Both the position numbers and the translations under genes were made by a program. A DNA stretch of 64,000 bases from Pollutimonas subterranea (GTDB lineage: Bacteria; Pseudomonadota; Gammaproteobacteria; Burkholderiales; Burkholderiaceae_B). Location: the NCBI RefSeq assembly GCF_002849655.1, contig NZ_PDNW01000006.1, forward strand, positions 62,001-126,000, in the 5' to 3' direction. Under the pieces are notes generated by a model. That model made no database searches. It saw only the letters and a program-made list of their open reading frames with translations, and was not told the DNA's origin. Every line of letters starts with the position of its first letter. Position 1 is the first letter of the stretch. This document shows positions 8,055 to 17,734 of this stretch, in pieces.

Positions 8055-10073
8055 CTAGACCGTAAGAGCGATCAGTTCGGCGCCATCGCCGACCTGGTCG
8101 CCGACGTCAAAGAACAATTCCTCGACGGTTCCGTCCGATGGCGCATGGATGGTGTGTTCCATTTTCATGGCTTCCATGACCAGCAGGGCGTCGCCGCTCT
8201 TGACCTTGTCGCCGGCCTTGACCGAGATGGAAATGATCTTGCCGGGCATCGGAGCGGTCAGGCCGCCCGCGTGCTCGTTGGAATCTTCCTGGGCGTGCGC
8301 CACGGCATCGTGAACTTGCAGCACTTGCACGGCGCCATCGGCAAATACATGCACGTGTTCATCCTGGAGCACGACATTGGCCGACGCGTCTGCGCTGTCC
8401 AGGCGCACGCGCACCCGGTACTGGCGGGGCGCCAGCGCTTCGGTTTGCCACTCGAACGACTGGGCCTGGCCGTCGCGGGTATAGGTCCATGCCTCGCCAT
8501 TGCGGGTGATGTGAACATCGCGCAGTGCCTCGTGCTCCAGCAGCGAAAACACCTGCCGGTAGCTGCCGTTGATGCGCCAGCCGTCAGCCTGGGCCCATGG
8601 GTCCACGTGCACCGTGTTCCGGCGAACGGCCGACTGCGCGAGTCCTTGCCTGGACAACAGGGCGGCGATGGCCAGTGCCAGCGTGCTGTCGGAGGCAAGC
8701 GCCGCCGGCGGAAAGAGGCTGTCGTGTTGACGGTCGATCAGTCCGGTATCGAGGTCGGCGCTGGCGAAGGCGTCGTCCAGCATCAAGCGCCGCAGGAACG
8801 CGATATTGGTCTGCACGCCTACGCCCTGAATTTCACCCAGGGCCTGCACCATGCGGGCACGGGCCTGGTCGCGATCGGCGCCGCGCACGATGAGCTTGGC
8901 AATCATCGGGTCGTAGAAAGGCGTAATGGTATCGCCGGCCCGCACTCCGCCATCGATCCGGATGTCGCCGTTCTGGAAGGCGGCGTGGGGCGGAAAGTTC
9001 AGCGTGGTCAACGTGCCTATGGAAGGCAGGAAACCTTTTTCGGGATTCTCGGCATAGATACGTGCTTCGATGGCGTGCCCGGTAATGGAGAGTTCCTCCT
9101 GGGTAACAGGCAGTGCCTCGCCCGCCGCCACGCGCAGCTGCCACTCGACCAGATCGTGGCCGGTAATCATTTCGGTGACGGGGTGCTCGACCTGCAACCG
9201 GGTATTCATTTCCATGAAGTAGAAACGGCCATCGGGCTCAACGATGAATTCGACCGTGCCCGCGCCCACATAGCCGACTGCGCGCGCGGCGGCCACGGCG
9301 GCTTCACCCATTGCGCGGCGGCGCGCGTCGGACAGGCCGGGTGCGGGTGCTTCTTCGATGACTTTCTGATGGCGGCGCTGCACCGAGCAATCGCGCTCGA
9401 ACAGGTACAGGCAATGGCCCTGTGTATCGGCAAATACCTGGATTTCGATATGCCGGGGCTTTTGCAGATAACGCTCGATCAGGACCTTGTCGTCGCCGAA
9501 GCTGCTGGCTGCCTCGCGCTTGCACGATGCCAGGGCTTCGCCGAAGGCGGCGCCGGATTCGACAATGCGCATGCCTTTGCCGCCCCCGCCCGCGCTGGCC
9601 TTGATAAGCACCGGATAGCCCATGGCGTCGGCCTGGGACTGCAGGAAGCCAGGATCCTGGTTGTCGCCATGGTAGCCGGGTACCAGCGGCACACCTGCTT
9701 TTTCCATCAGCGTCTTGGCGGCCGATTTGCTGCCCATGGCGGCAATCGCGCTGACGGGCGGTCCGACGAATACAATTCCGGCGTCGGCGCAGGCCTGCGC
9801 AAAGCCTTCGTTTTCCGACAGGAAACCATAACCGGGATGTATGGCTTGCGCGCCTGTCCGGCGGGCGGCATCAAGAATGACGTCGGCGCGCAGGTAGCTG
9901 GCGCGAGGTTCCGAACCGCCAATGTGCACGGCCGTGTCGCACGCGGCGACGTGGCGCGAACTGGCATCGGCATCGGAATAGACGGCAACGGTGCGTACGC
10001 CCAGGCGATGGGCGCTGGCGGCGACCCGGCATGCAATTTCGCCCCGGTTGGCAATCAGTAAAGTGGTAAACAC
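8055..10073 (-). CDS. liuD: Methylcrotonyl-CoA carboxylase biotin-carboxylase subunit
   Basis: Alpha subunit (672 residues) that carboxylates its own biotin with ATP and bicarbonate. The biotin carboxylase domain begins LLIANRGEIACRV, has the ATP-grasp loop GGGGKGMR near residue 160 and MEMNTRLQVEHPVTE near 290. A biotinyl domain at the C-terminus carries the modified lysine in EAMKMEH near 636. The GTG start at 10073 follows AAGGAG by six bases. The neighbouring liuB, liuA and liuR genes point to 3-methylcrotonyl-CoA as substrate; sequence alone would also allow geranyl-CoA, propionyl-CoA or acetyl-CoA. Confidence 0.93.
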   Translation of the reverse strand: MFTTLLIANRGEIACRVAASAHRLGVRTVAVYSDADASSRHVAACDTAVHIGGSEPRASYLRADVILDAARRTGAQAIHPGYGFLSENEGFAQACADAGIVFVGPPVSAIAAMGSKSAAKTLMEKAGVPLVPGYHGDNQDPGFLQSQADAMGYPVLIKASAGGGGKGMRIVESGAAFGEALASCKREAASSFGDDKVLIERYLQKPRHIEIQVFADTQGHCLYLFERDCSVQRRHQKVIEEAPAPGLSDARRRAMGEAAVAAARAVGYVGAGTVEFIVEPDGRFYFMEMNTRLQVEHPVTEMITGHDLVEWQLRVAAGEALPVTQEELSITGHAIEARIYAENPEKGFLPSIGTLTTLNFPPHAAFQNGDIRIDGGVRAGDTITPFYDPMIAKLIVRGADRDQARARMVQALGEIQGVGVQTNIAFLRRLMLDDAFASADLDTGLIDRQHDSLFPPAALASDSTLALAIAALLSRQGLAQSAVRRNTVHVDPWAQADGWRINGSYRQVFSLLEHEALRDVHITRNGEAWTYTRDGQAQSFEWQTEALAPRQYRVRVRLDSADASANVVLQDEHVHVFADGAVQVLQVHDAVAHAQEDSNEHAGGLTAPMPGKIISISVKAGDKVKSGDALLVMEAMKMEHTIHAPSDGTVEELFFDVGDQVGDGAELIALTV

Positions 10074-10088
10074 ATCGACTCCTTGGGA

Positions 10089-11696
10089 TTACATGCGGAA
10101 CACGCCGAAACGTGTGTCCTCGATAGGGGCATTGAGGGCGGCGGACAGGCCTAGCGCGAGCACGCGGCGGGTATCGGCGGGCATGATGATGCCATCGTCC
10201 CACAGGCGCGCCGTGGCGTAGTAGGGATGGCCTTCTTTTTCGTATTGCGCGCGTATGGGCGCCTTGAATTCCGCTTCGTCCTCGGCGCTCCATTCACCGC
10301 CCTTGGCTTCGATGCCATCGCGGCGCACCGTGGCCAGCACGCTGGCGGCCTGCTCGCCGCCCATGACCGAAATGCGCGCGTTGGGCCACAAGAACAAGAG
10401 CCGGGGGCCGAAGGCGCGCCCGCACATGCCGTAGTTGCCGGCGCCGAAGGATCCGCCGATAAGAATGGTGAACTTGGGCACGGATGCCGTGGACACGGCC
10501 GTGACCATTTTTGCGCCGTGCCGGGCAATGCCTTCATTTTCGTACTTGCGGCCCACCATGAAGCCGGTGATGTTCTGCAGGAACACCAGTGGAATCTTGC
10601 GTTGGCAGCACAGCTCGATGAAGTGCGTGCCTTTTTGCGCGGCTTCGGAAAAAAGCACGCCGTTGTTGGCGATGATGCCAACCGGCATGCCATGGATATG
10701 GGCGAAGCCCGTGATCAGCGTGGTTCCGAAGCGGGCCTTGAATTCATCGAACTCCGAGCCGTCGACGACACGCGCGATCACTTCGCGCACATCGTAGGGC
10801 TTGCGGGTGTCGGCGGGGATGATGCCGTTGAGTTCCTGCGGATCGTGCAGCGGTTCGGCAAACGCCTTGCGCCGCAACTGCACCGGCTTTTGATGGTTCA
10901 GCCGGGCCACGGCATTGCGGGCCAGATAGAGGGCATGGAGATCGTTATTGGCCAAGTGGTCGGCCACGCCCGACAAACGGGTATGAACGTCGCCGCCGCC
11001 CAGGTCTTCGGCGCTGACCACTTCGCCGGTCGCCGCCTTGACCAGCGGCGGTCCGGCCAGGAAGATCGTGCCCTGCTCCTTGACGATAATGGACTCGTCG
11101 CTCATTGCCGGCACATAGGCGCCCCCGGCGGTGCATGAGCCCATTACCACGGCGACCTGCCCTATGCCCGCGGCCGACATGACGGCCTGGTTGTAGAAGA
11201 TGCGCCCGAAGTGCTCGCGATCAGGAAACACCTCGTCCTGGTTAGGCAGGTTGGCGCCGCCCGAATCGACCAGGTAGACGCACGGCAATTTGTTTTGCTG
11301 TGCGATTTCCTGGGCACGCAGGTGTTTTTTGACCGTGAGCGGATAGTAGGTGCCGCCTTTCACCGTGGCGTCGTTGCAAACGATCATGCATTCGACGCCC
11401 GAAATACGTCCGATGCCGGTAATCAGTCCCGCGCCGGGTGCCGCATTGTCATAGACGTCGTGCGCGGCCATGGGAGACAGCTCCAGGAACGGCGTACCCG
11501 GATCCAGAAGCCGCTCGACGCGATCACGGGGCAGCAGCTTGCCGCGCGCCAGATGCTTTGCACGCGCGGATTCGCTACCGCCCATGGCGGTTTTCAATAG
11601 CTGTTGTTGCAGGTCATCGACCTGTTCTTGCATGGCGCGCGCATTGTCGATGAATGCTTGCGACCGCGGATTGATCCGGGATTCGATTACGGGCAT
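10089..11696 (-). CDS. liuB: Methylcrotonyl-CoA carboxylase carboxyltransferase subunit
   Basis: Beta subunit (535 residues) that moves the carboxyl group from biotin to 3-methylcrotonyl-CoA. It has the crotonase-like carboxyltransferase features [44 protein letters not shown] near residue 195 and a second glycine-rich [13 protein letters not shown] segment near 415. liuD follows after 15 bases, giving the complete alpha/beta enzyme. Together they act after LiuA in leucine breakdown in the cytoplasm. Confidence 0.94.
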   Translation of the reverse strand: MPVIESRINPRSQAFIDNARAMQEQVDDLQQQLLKTAMGGSESARAKHLARGKLLPRDRVERLLDPGTPFLELSPMAAHDVYDNAAPGAGLITGIGRISGVECMIVCNDATVKGGTYYPLTVKKHLRAQEIAQQNKLPCVYLVDSGGANLPNQDEVFPDREHFGRIFYNQAVMSAAGIGQVAVVMGSCTAGGAYVPAMSDESIIVKEQGTIFLAGPPLVKAATGEVVSAEDLGGGDVHTRLSGVADHLANNDLHALYLARNAVARLNHQKPVQLRRKAFAEPLHDPQELNGIIPADTRKPYDVREVIARVVDGSEFDEFKARFGTTLITGFAHIHGMPVGIIANNGVLFSEAAQKGTHFIELCCQRKIPLVFLQNITGFMVGRKYENEGIARHGAKMVTAVSTASVPKFTILIGGSFGAGNYGMCGRAFGPRLLFLWPNARISVMGGEQAASVLATVRRDGIEAKGGEWSAEDEAEFKAPIRAQYEKEGHPYYATARLWDDGIIMPADTRRVLALGLSAALNAPIEDTRFGVFRM

Positions 11697-11758
11697 TGAT
11701 TGCTGTTCCTAAAAAGCAAGAAATGGCGCGCGGGCCGGCCGCAGCGCCACGTACAGAA

Positions 11759-12940
11759 CTAAACCATTTCGATGGCCAGGGCGACGGCTTCGCCGCCGCC
11801 GATGCACAGGGAGGCCACACCGCGCTTGCCGCCAGTCTTGCGCAAGGCGCCCACCAGGGTGGTGAGCAGGCGTGCACCCGAAGCGCCAATGGGATGGCCC
11901 AAAGCGGTGGCCCCGCCATGGATATTGACCTTCTCGTGAGGCAGTTTCAAGTCGGTCATGGCCGCCATGGTGACGACGGCGAAAGCTTCGTTGATCTCAT
12001 ACAGATCGACGTCCTCGGCGCTCCAGCCGCTCTTGGCAAGCACCTTCTGGATGGCGCTGACGGGCGCGGTCGTGAACCAGGCCGGTTCCTGCGAATGCTG
12101 GGTGTGCGCGACGATGCGTGCCAGGGGGGTGGCGCCCAGTTTCTTGGCGGTGGACTCGCGCATCAGCACCATGGCGGCGGCGCCGTCGGAGATGGATGAG
12201 GAGTTGGCCGCGGTGACGGTCCCGTCTTTCTTGAAGGCGGGCTTGAGGGTGGGCACTTTCTCCGGCATGGCCTTGGTGGGCCCCTCGTCGGTGTCGATGA
12301 CGGTATCGCCCTTGCGGCCCGCCACGGTGACCGGCGTGATTTCCCATTTGAAGCTGCCATCCTCGGTGGCGGCGCGGGCGCGGCGCAGCGATTCGAGCGA
12401 GAAGGCATCTTGTTGTTCGCGGGTGAAGGTGTATTTCGAAGCGCAATCTTCGGCGAACACACCCATGGCCGTTCCGCGTTGATAGGCGTCTTCCAGGCCG
12501 TCCAGCGCCATGTGGTCGTAAACCGTGGAATGGCCGTAGCGGTAGCCCTGACGTCCGCGCAGCAGCAGGTAGGGCGCATTGCTCATGCTTTCTTGGCCGC
12601 CGGCGACGACGACGTCGGCGCTGCCCGCCATGATGATGTCATGGCCGAACATGGCCGCCTTCAAGCCCGAGCCGCAGACTTTATGGATGGTGGTGCAGCC
12701 CACGGTCAACGGCAGGCCGGCCCCCAGGGCGGCCTGGCGCGCGGGCGCCTGGCCCTGGCCGGCTTGCAGCACATTGCCCATGATGACTTCATCGACGGCG
12801 TCGCCCTGGATGCCGGCGCGCTCGATGGCGGCCTTGATCACGATGGCGCCGAGCTCATGCGCGGCCAGGCCGGACAAACTGCCCATCATCGCTCCCATTG
12901 GGGTGCGTGCAACCGATACTAAAACAATAGGGTCAGACAT
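11759..12940 (-). CDS. Acetyl-CoA C-acetyltransferase (thiolase)
   Basis: Thiolase of 393 residues that splits acetoacetyl-CoA into two acetyl-CoA or runs the reverse reaction. The acyl-accepting cysteine is in HKVCGSGLKA near residue 88; the catalytic EAFAVV, GGATALGHPIGASGAR and CIGGGEAVALA motifs are all present. The ATG at 12940 is preceded by AGGAG and opens the conserved MSDPIVLVSVARTPMG; the longer frame to 13069 lies inside aceK. It overlaps the end of aceK by eight bases. In this cluster it probably handles the acetoacetyl-CoA that leucine breakdown yields. Confidence 0.92.
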   Translation of the reverse strand: MSDPIVLVSVARTPMGAMMGSLSGLAAHELGAIVIKAAIERAGIQGDAVDEVIMGNVLQAGQGQAPARQAALGAGLPLTVGCTTIHKVCGSGLKAAMFGHDIIMAGSADVVVAGGQESMSNAPYLLLRGRQGYRYGHSTVYDHMALDGLEDAYQRGTAMGVFAEDCASKYTFTREQQDAFSLESLRRARAATEDGSFKWEITPVTVAGRKGDTVIDTDEGPTKAMPEKVPTLKPAFKKDGTVTAANSSSISDGAAAMVLMRESTAKKLGATPLARIVAHTQHSQEPAWFTTAPVSAIQKVLAKSGWSAEDVDLYEINEAFAVVTMAAMTDLKLPHEKVNIHGGATALGHPIGASGARLLTTLVGALRKTGGKRGVASLCIGGGEAVALAIEMV

Positions 12941-14795
12941 GGTTTGCTCCTGAGGAATAAGGAAAAGAAAGTGTGCCGGCGGCCAGGCGCCGGTCGTGGT
13001 GATAGGGGAAAATGTCTTCAATGCGGCCCTGGGCTGCGCGTTCGCGGCAGCCCTGCCACCAGTCGGCATTCAGCAGGTCGGCATGGTGTTTCAGGAATGC
13101 CGCCCGCACGCGAGAGTCGCCCAGCAGGAAAAAACGGAACTCTTCGGGAAATACATCGTTGGCGCCCACCGGATACCAGGGTTCGCTGGCCAGTTCGGCT
13201 TCTTCATTGGGCGCTGGCGGGATATGCCGGAAGTTCATTTCGGTCATGTGCTGGATCTCGTCATAGTCATAGAATACAACTCGTCCAAGACGGGTGACGC
13301 CGAAGTTCTTGAATAGCATGTCGCCGGGAAAAACGTTGGCGGCGGCCAGTTCGCGTATGGCGTTGCCATAGCCCAGTACGGCCGCTTCCAGCGCATTGTC
13401 CGAGGCCCGGGCCAGATACAGGTTAAGCGGCGTCATGCGCCGTTCGATGTAGACATGACGCAAGACGATACTGTCGTCATTTTCTTCCAGCAGGCTGGGC
13501 ACCTGCTGGCGCAGTTCGGCCAGCAAGGCGGCTGAAAAGCGCGCCCGGGGCAATGCCACCTGGGAATATTCCCAGGTGTCAGCCATGCGGCCCACGCGGT
13601 CGTGCCGTTTCACCAGCTGGTATTTGCGTCGTACGGTTGCATGGTCCATGCCTTCCTTGGCGATGCGGTCGCGTATCAGCTTGAATACATAAGGATAGGA
13701 AGGCAGCGTGAAGACAACCATCACCATGCCGTGGATGCCGGGGGCGATATCGAAGGCGTCGTGGGAGTGCGCCAGGTGATGCAGGAAATCGCGGTAGAAA
13801 AGCGTCTTGCCCTGCTTCTGCAAGCCGATGGCGGTATAAAGTTCCGCGCTGGGCTTGCGCGGCATCAGTGCACTCAGAAAATGGACATAGGCGGCGGGTG
13901 TTTCCATGTCGACCAGGAAATAGGCCCGCGTAAAACTGAACAGCGTCGTCAGGTCGTCGGGTGCATGCAGCAGGGCGTCAAGCCGTATATGGCCCGACGG
14001 CGCGCGCAACAGCGCGATGGCGAATGGATAAGTCGTGCCCTGATTGATCACGCGGCCGACAATGTATGCACCCTTGTTTCGAAAAAATAGTGAGTTCAGC
14101 ACATGGATTTGGCAGTCGGGCGCAATACGCTGGCCCGCGCCGCCGGGAATGGCCTGCCGTAACTGGCGCAAGGCCATGCGCGCAACTTTGCGGGTGTCGG
14201 CCGGCAGATCGGCAAAGGGCGCGGCCAACCCGAAATCGGCCACCATGGCGATGAGTGACTTTTCCAGTCCCGCGCTGACCGGATAATAGACCCGGTACGA
14301 GGGCAGCCTGCTGTCCAGGTACTCGGTGGCAATGGCGGGCCGTACGAACAGGAAATCGTTATGAAAATAGTCCCGGTGCAACAGGCGGCACGACACCGAG
14401 TTGAAGAAGGTTTCCGCGCACTCCGGCTGCCTGTGGGCCGCCAGCAGGGCCACGAATTCGGCCTTGACGGACTGCCAGAAGCTCATCTGTGCCGGCGTCA
14501 AGCTTTGTTGGGCCGACGCGCCGCTTGGGCTGGCATCGCTGTCTTTAAGCGCCGCCGTCAACAGCGTGGCGCATTCATGCACGCGCGTGTCGTAGTACTC
14601 GATGCGCTCGCGCGACAGTTGCTGGATGCCGCGCCAGTCGCCGGATTCGAACAGGGATTTGGCGCGCTGCGCGCTATAGCGGAACAAGGCGTAGTGGCGA
14701 TCAAAGCCATCGAGCATGGTCCGGGCCACGGCATCTGGTGACAGACCCGGGCGCGATACCTGTTCAATATGCTGATGATCACCGACGAAAATCAT
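12933..14795 (-). CDS. aceK: Isocitrate dehydrogenase kinase/phosphatase
   Basis: Bifunctional enzyme that phosphorylates isocitrate dehydrogenase to push isocitrate into the glyoxylate bypass, and reverses this. The 620-residue protein is slightly longer than the E. coli enzyme. AceK features include the N-terminal LDGFDRHYALFR, the ATP-binding VMVVFTLPSYPYVFKLIRDR near residue 355 and GDMLFKNFGVTRLGRVVFYDYDEI near 490. The ATG at 14795 follows GGGTGAGG. In enteric bacteria it sits with aceBA; here it lies between liuA and a thiolase, so leucine catabolism and bypass control may share one transcript. Confidence 0.95.
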   Translation of the reverse strand: MIFVGDHQHIEQVSRPGLSPDAVARTMLDGFDRHYALFRYSAQRAKSLFESGDWRGIQQLSRERIEYYDTRVHECATLLTAALKDSDASPSGASAQQSLTPAQMSFWQSVKAEFVALLAAHRQPECAETFFNSVSCRLLHRDYFHNDFLFVRPAIATEYLDSRLPSYRVYYPVSAGLEKSLIAMVADFGLAAPFADLPADTRKVARMALRQLRQAIPGGAGQRIAPDCQIHVLNSLFFRNKGAYIVGRVINQGTTYPFAIALLRAPSGHIRLDALLHAPDDLTTLFSFTRAYFLVDMETPAAYVHFLSALMPRKPSAELYTAIGLQKQGKTLFYRDFLHHLAHSHDAFDIAPGIHGMVMVVFTLPSYPYVFKLIRDRIAKEGMDHATVRRKYQLVKRHDRVGRMADTWEYSQVALPRARFSAALLAELRQQVPSLLEENDDSIVLRHVYIERRMTPLNLYLARASDNALEAAVLGYGNAIRELAAANVFPGDMLFKNFGVTRLGRVVFYDYDEIQHMTEMNFRHIPPAPNEEAELASEPWYPVGANDVFPEEFRFFLLGDSRVRAAFLKHHADLLNADWWQGCRERAAQGRIEDIFPYHHDRRLAAGTLSFPYSSGANHV

Positions 14796-14845
14796 GCCTC
14801 ACCCTTTATTCGGCCTGATGCCGGCAGCCGTGCCGTGCTTGCGCA

Positions 14846-16024
14846 TCAAGCCGTTTCGTTGAAAAGCTCGCGACCGATCAGCATACGACGGATCTCGCTG
14901 GTGCCGGCGCCGATTTCATAAAGCTTGGCGTCGCGCCACAGGCGTCCCGTGGGGTAGTCATTAATATAGCCGTTACCGCCCAGTATCTGTATACCTTCGC
15001 CCGCCATCCAGGTGGCTTTTTCGGCGCAATACAGGATGACGGCAGCGCAGTCCTTGCGCACCTCCCGTCCGTGTCCGGCACCCAGCTTGTCCAGATTTTT
15101 GCCCACGGCGTAGCAAAAGGCCCGGCTGGCTTGCAGCGTGGTGTAAAGATCGGCCACCTTGCCCTGGATAAGCTGGAATTCGCCGATGGACTGGCCAAAC
15201 TGCTTGCGGTCATGAATATAGGGGACGACGACGTCCATGACGGCCTGCATGATGCCCAGTGGGCCGCCGGTCAACACCGCGCGCTCGTAGTCCAGGCCGC
15301 TCATCAGCACCTTTACGCCGCCATTGAGCTCGCCCAGTATATTTTCTTCGGGCACTTCGCAGTCCTGGAAAACCAGTTCACCGGTATGGCTGCCGCGCAT
15401 GCCCAGCTTGTCCAGCTTCTGGGCAATGGAAAACCCCTTGTAGCCTTTCTCGACAATGAAGGCGGTAATGCCGCGTTGTTTTGCAGCCGGATCGGTCTTG
15501 GCGTAGACCACCAGCGTATCGGCATCGGGCCCGTTTGTAATCCACATCTTGTTGCCGTTCAGGACATAGCGGTCGCCTTTTTTGTCGGCGCGCAGCTTCA
15601 TGCTCACGACGTCGGAACCGGCGCCCGGTTCGCTCATGGCCAGTGCGCCGATGTGTTCGCCCGACACCAGCTTGGGCAAGTATTTCTGCTTTTGTGCGGC
15701 CGTGCCGTTACGGTGCAGCTGGTTGACGCACAGGTTGGAGTGAGCGCCGTAGGACAGTGCCACCGAGGCGCTGGCCCGCGAAATCTCTTCCATGGCGATC
15801 ATGTGGGCCAGATAGCCCATGTTCGACCCGCCGTAGCTTTCATCCACGGTCATGCCTAAAAGACCCAGGTCGCCGAACTTGCGCCATAGGTCCATGGGGA
15901 ACTGATCGCTGCGGTCGATCTCGGCGGCCCGCGGCGCGATCTCGGCCTGGGCGAAGTCATGGACTGCGTCGCGCAGCATGTCGAGGTCGGAACCCAGGTC
16001 GAAATTGAGGCCGGGAAGATTCAT
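14846..16024 (-). CDS. liuA: Isovaleryl-CoA dehydrogenase
   Basis: FAD enzyme (392 residues) that oxidises isovaleryl-CoA to 3-methylcrotonyl-CoA, passing electrons to electron-transfer flavoprotein. Acyl-CoA dehydrogenase signatures [13 protein letters not shown] and the C-terminal [14 protein letters not shown] are present. The usual C-terminal catalytic glutamate is replaced (YEIGAGTSE), while [11 protein letters not shown] near residue 250 supplies the alternative base, which is the isovaleryl-CoA dehydrogenase arrangement. The ATG at 16024 is preceded by TTGGAGA; the longer frame to 16087 is not needed. A LiuR-type palindrome lies 78 bases upstream. First gene of the liu operon. Confidence 0.95.
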   Translation of the reverse strand: MNLPGLNFDLGSDLDMLRDAVHDFAQAEIAPRAAEIDRSDQFPMDLWRKFGDLGLLGMTVDESYGGSNMGYLAHMIAMEEISRASASVALSYGAHSNLCVNQLHRNGTAAQKQKYLPKLVSGEHIGALAMSEPGAGSDVVSMKLRADKKGDRYVLNGNKMWITNGPDADTLVVYAKTDPAAKQRGITAFIVEKGYKGFSIAQKLDKLGMRGSHTGELVFQDCEVPEENILGELNGGVKVLMSGLDYERAVLTGGPLGIMQAVMDVVVPYIHDRKQFGQSIGEFQLIQGKVADLYTTLQASRAFCYAVGKNLDKLGAGHGREVRKDCAAVILYCAEKATWMAGEGIQILGGNGYINDYPTGRLWRDAKLYEIGAGTSEIRRMLIGRELFNETA

Positions 16025-16101
16025 GGTTGTCTCCAAGTTTGAATGCAGCGCGCCTTGACGCGATAGCGTTTGGCGTTCGTCTTGCACAATTCTATATGAC
16101 G

Positions 16102-16117
16102 TTTACGTAAACGTAAA
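16102..16117. promoter_or_regulatory. LiuR-type operator upstream of liuA
   Basis: TTTACGTAAACGTAAA has perfect seven-base arms around a two-base centre. It lies between the end of liuR and the start of liuA, where a MerR-type regulator of the liu operon would bind. It shares its arms exactly with the site at 16567-16582. Confidence 0.85.
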
Positions 16118-16152
16118 TGCGTCGTTAGGCCGGTGTGGCGATCGCCCGTCGG

Positions 16153-16551
16153 CTAGGCGTCCGCTTTGCCGGCATGCTTTTGCTCAAGCAGTACCCGGCA
16201 GGTCTTCTCCTGCTGTGCGATTTCCTTGAGCGTGAGATCGATATCCTGGCGCTGGCGTTTCAATGTATCGCGGTGCTGGCCCAGCACCTGCAAGTAGTGC
16301 TCAAGCTGGGCAATCGACGCCCCCGGTCCATCGTACATGTCGATGAGGCTTAGGATTTCCGTCAGTTGCAAGCCCAGGCGCTTGCCCCGCAGGGCAAGCT
16401 TCAGCCGCGTGCGGTCGCGGGGATGATAGACACGAGTGCGTCCGTCGCGGGTGGGGCTGACGATGCCCTGGTCCTCGTAGAAGCGGATAGTGCGCGGCGT
16501 AATGGAAAACTCGTGCGCGAGCTCGGAGATGGTCCAGGTGGAGTTGGTCAT
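16153..16551 (-). CDS. liuR: MerR-family regulator of leucine/isovalerate catabolism
   Basis: A 132-residue MerR regulator, upstream of and co-oriented with the liu operon. The winged helix-turn-helix WTISELAHEFSITPRTIRFYEDQGIVSP opens the protein, then RDRTRLKLALRGKRLGLQLTEI and a C-terminal coiled coil (residues about 75-115) for dimerisation. No metal-binding cysteine cluster of the CueR or ZntR kind is seen, in line with an acyl-CoA-type effector. Palindromes on both sides of the gene suggest that it controls liuA onwards, itself and the divergent gene. Confidence 0.9.
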   Translation of the reverse strand: MTNSTWTISELAHEFSITPRTIRFYEDQGIVSPTRDGRTRVYHPRDRTRLKLALRGKRLGLQLTEILSLIDMYDGPGASIAQLEHYLQVLGQHRDTLKRQRQDIDLTLKEIAQQEKTCRVLLEQKHAGKADA

Positions 16552-16564
16552 TATGCGTGTTGGC

Positions 16565-16584
16565 AGTTTACGTTAACGTAAACT
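16565..16584. promoter_or_regulatory. LiuR-type operator between liuR and the divergent hydrolase gene
   Basis: A perfect 20-base palindrome, AGTTTACGTTAACGTAAACT, contains the same TTTACGT/ACGTAAA arms as the liuA site. It lies 13 bases upstream of the liuR start and 55 bases upstream of the hydrolase start, so one bound dimer could control both directions. Confidence 0.88.
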
Positions 16585-16639
16585 ATGATGCCATAATACG
16601 TCGGTCAGGCATACTGCGATAAGAATGGAGACACCACAC

Positions 16640-17722
16640 ATGAACCCGAATGAACAAAAACTGGCCTACCCATGGGGCGATACGCTGCCCGTAGCGGGGG
16701 CGGCCTTGACTGTTGCCGATGGCGTCCGCTGGATACGCATGCCATTGCCTTTCGCCCTGGACCATATAAACCTATGGCTATTGCGCGACAAGATCGACGG
16801 ACGTGAAGGCTGGACCATCGTCGACTGCGGCGTGTCGCGCGACGACGTCAAGGCCTTGTGGGAACAGGTATTCGAGAATGCTCTGGATGGTCTTCCGGTA
16901 TTGCGCGTCATTGTGACCCACATGCACCCGGATCACATCGGCCTGGCTCATTGGCTGTGCCAGAAGTGGAGCGCGCCCTTGTGGATGACCATGACCGACT
17001 ACGCCGTGGCCCGGCTGTGGTCGCGTCCGTCCGTGGGCGGCATGGCGGCGGGCGGCCCCAATGGCCAGTCTGCAGTAGACCATTTCACCCGCCATGGCCT
17101 GAACGACCCCGAAGCGCAGGACAAAATCCGGGAACGCTCCAACTATTATCCCAGCCTGGTTCCAGACGTTCCGGCAAGCTTTCACCGCATCATGGACGGC
17201 GACCGGGTGGTGATCGGTGGCCGCGATTGGCGGATTATCGTCGGTTATGGCCATGCGCCGGAGCATGCGTCGTTGTACTGCGATACCCTGCGAGTCCTGA
17301 TTTCGGGCGATATGGTCTTGCCGCGCATTTCCACCAACATCAGCGTGTTCGATTACGAACCCGACAGCAATCCTTTGCCGCTATACCTGAATTCCTTGCG
17401 CGCCTACGACGACCTGCCTGAAGATACCCTGGTGTTGCCGTCCCATGGCCGCCCCTTCAAAGGCCTGCACGAGCGTATTGGCCAGCAGCACCTGCACCAT
17501 GCCGAGCGCCTGGCTGAAGTGCTGGACGCCTGTACCGTGGCCCAGAGTACGACGGATATTCTGCCGGTCATGTTCAAGCGCAAGCTGGATCTCCATCAAT
17601 TGACGTTCGCCATGGGCGAAGCGCTGGCGCATTTGCATGCCTTGTACTTCGACGGGAAACTTGTGCGCAGCACCGGCGACGACGGTGTCATCCGGTTCAA
17701 ACAGGGCGCCGTCGCCGATTGA
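16640..17722 (+). CDS. Metallo-beta-lactamase-fold hydrolase
   Basis: About 360 residues with the zinc-binding THMHPDHIG motif near residue 97 and further conserved histidines and aspartates (GYGHAPEHASLYC, ISGDMVLPRIS, LPSHGRPF). These match the metallo-hydrolase core with a C-terminal helical extension, as in some thioesterase-like and hydroxyacylglutathione-hydrolase-like members. The true substrate is unknown. ATG 16640 was preferred to the one at 16625 because GGAG at 16627-16630 fits it. It shares its upstream spacer and a LiuR palindrome with liuR, so a role on acyl-CoA or acyl-thioester intermediates is an inference. Confidence 0.85.
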   Translation: MNPNEQKLAYPWGDTLPVAGAALTVADGVRWIRMPLPFALDHINLWLLRDKIDGREGWTIVDCGVSRDDVKALWEQVFENALDGLPVLRVIVTHMHPDHIGLAHWLCQKWSAPLWMTMTDYAVARLWSRPSVGGMAAGGPNGQSAVDHFTRHGLNDPEAQDKIRERSNYYPSLVPDVPASFHRIMDGDRVVIGGRDWRIIVGYGHAPEHASLYCDTLRVLISGDMVLPRISTNISVFDYEPDSNPLPLYLNSLRAYDDLPEDTLVLPSHGRPFKGLHERIGQQHLHHAERLAEVLDACTVAQSTTDILPVMFKRKLDLHQLTFAMGEALAHLHALYFDGKLVRSTGDDGVIRFKQGAVAD

Positions 17723-17734
17723 ATGGCTGGCTGG

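Noticed and set aside
8145-10061. 638-codon open frame on the plus strand
   Set aside because: It is fully antisense to liuD, a clear biotin carboxylase; long shadow frames are common in GC-rich genes.
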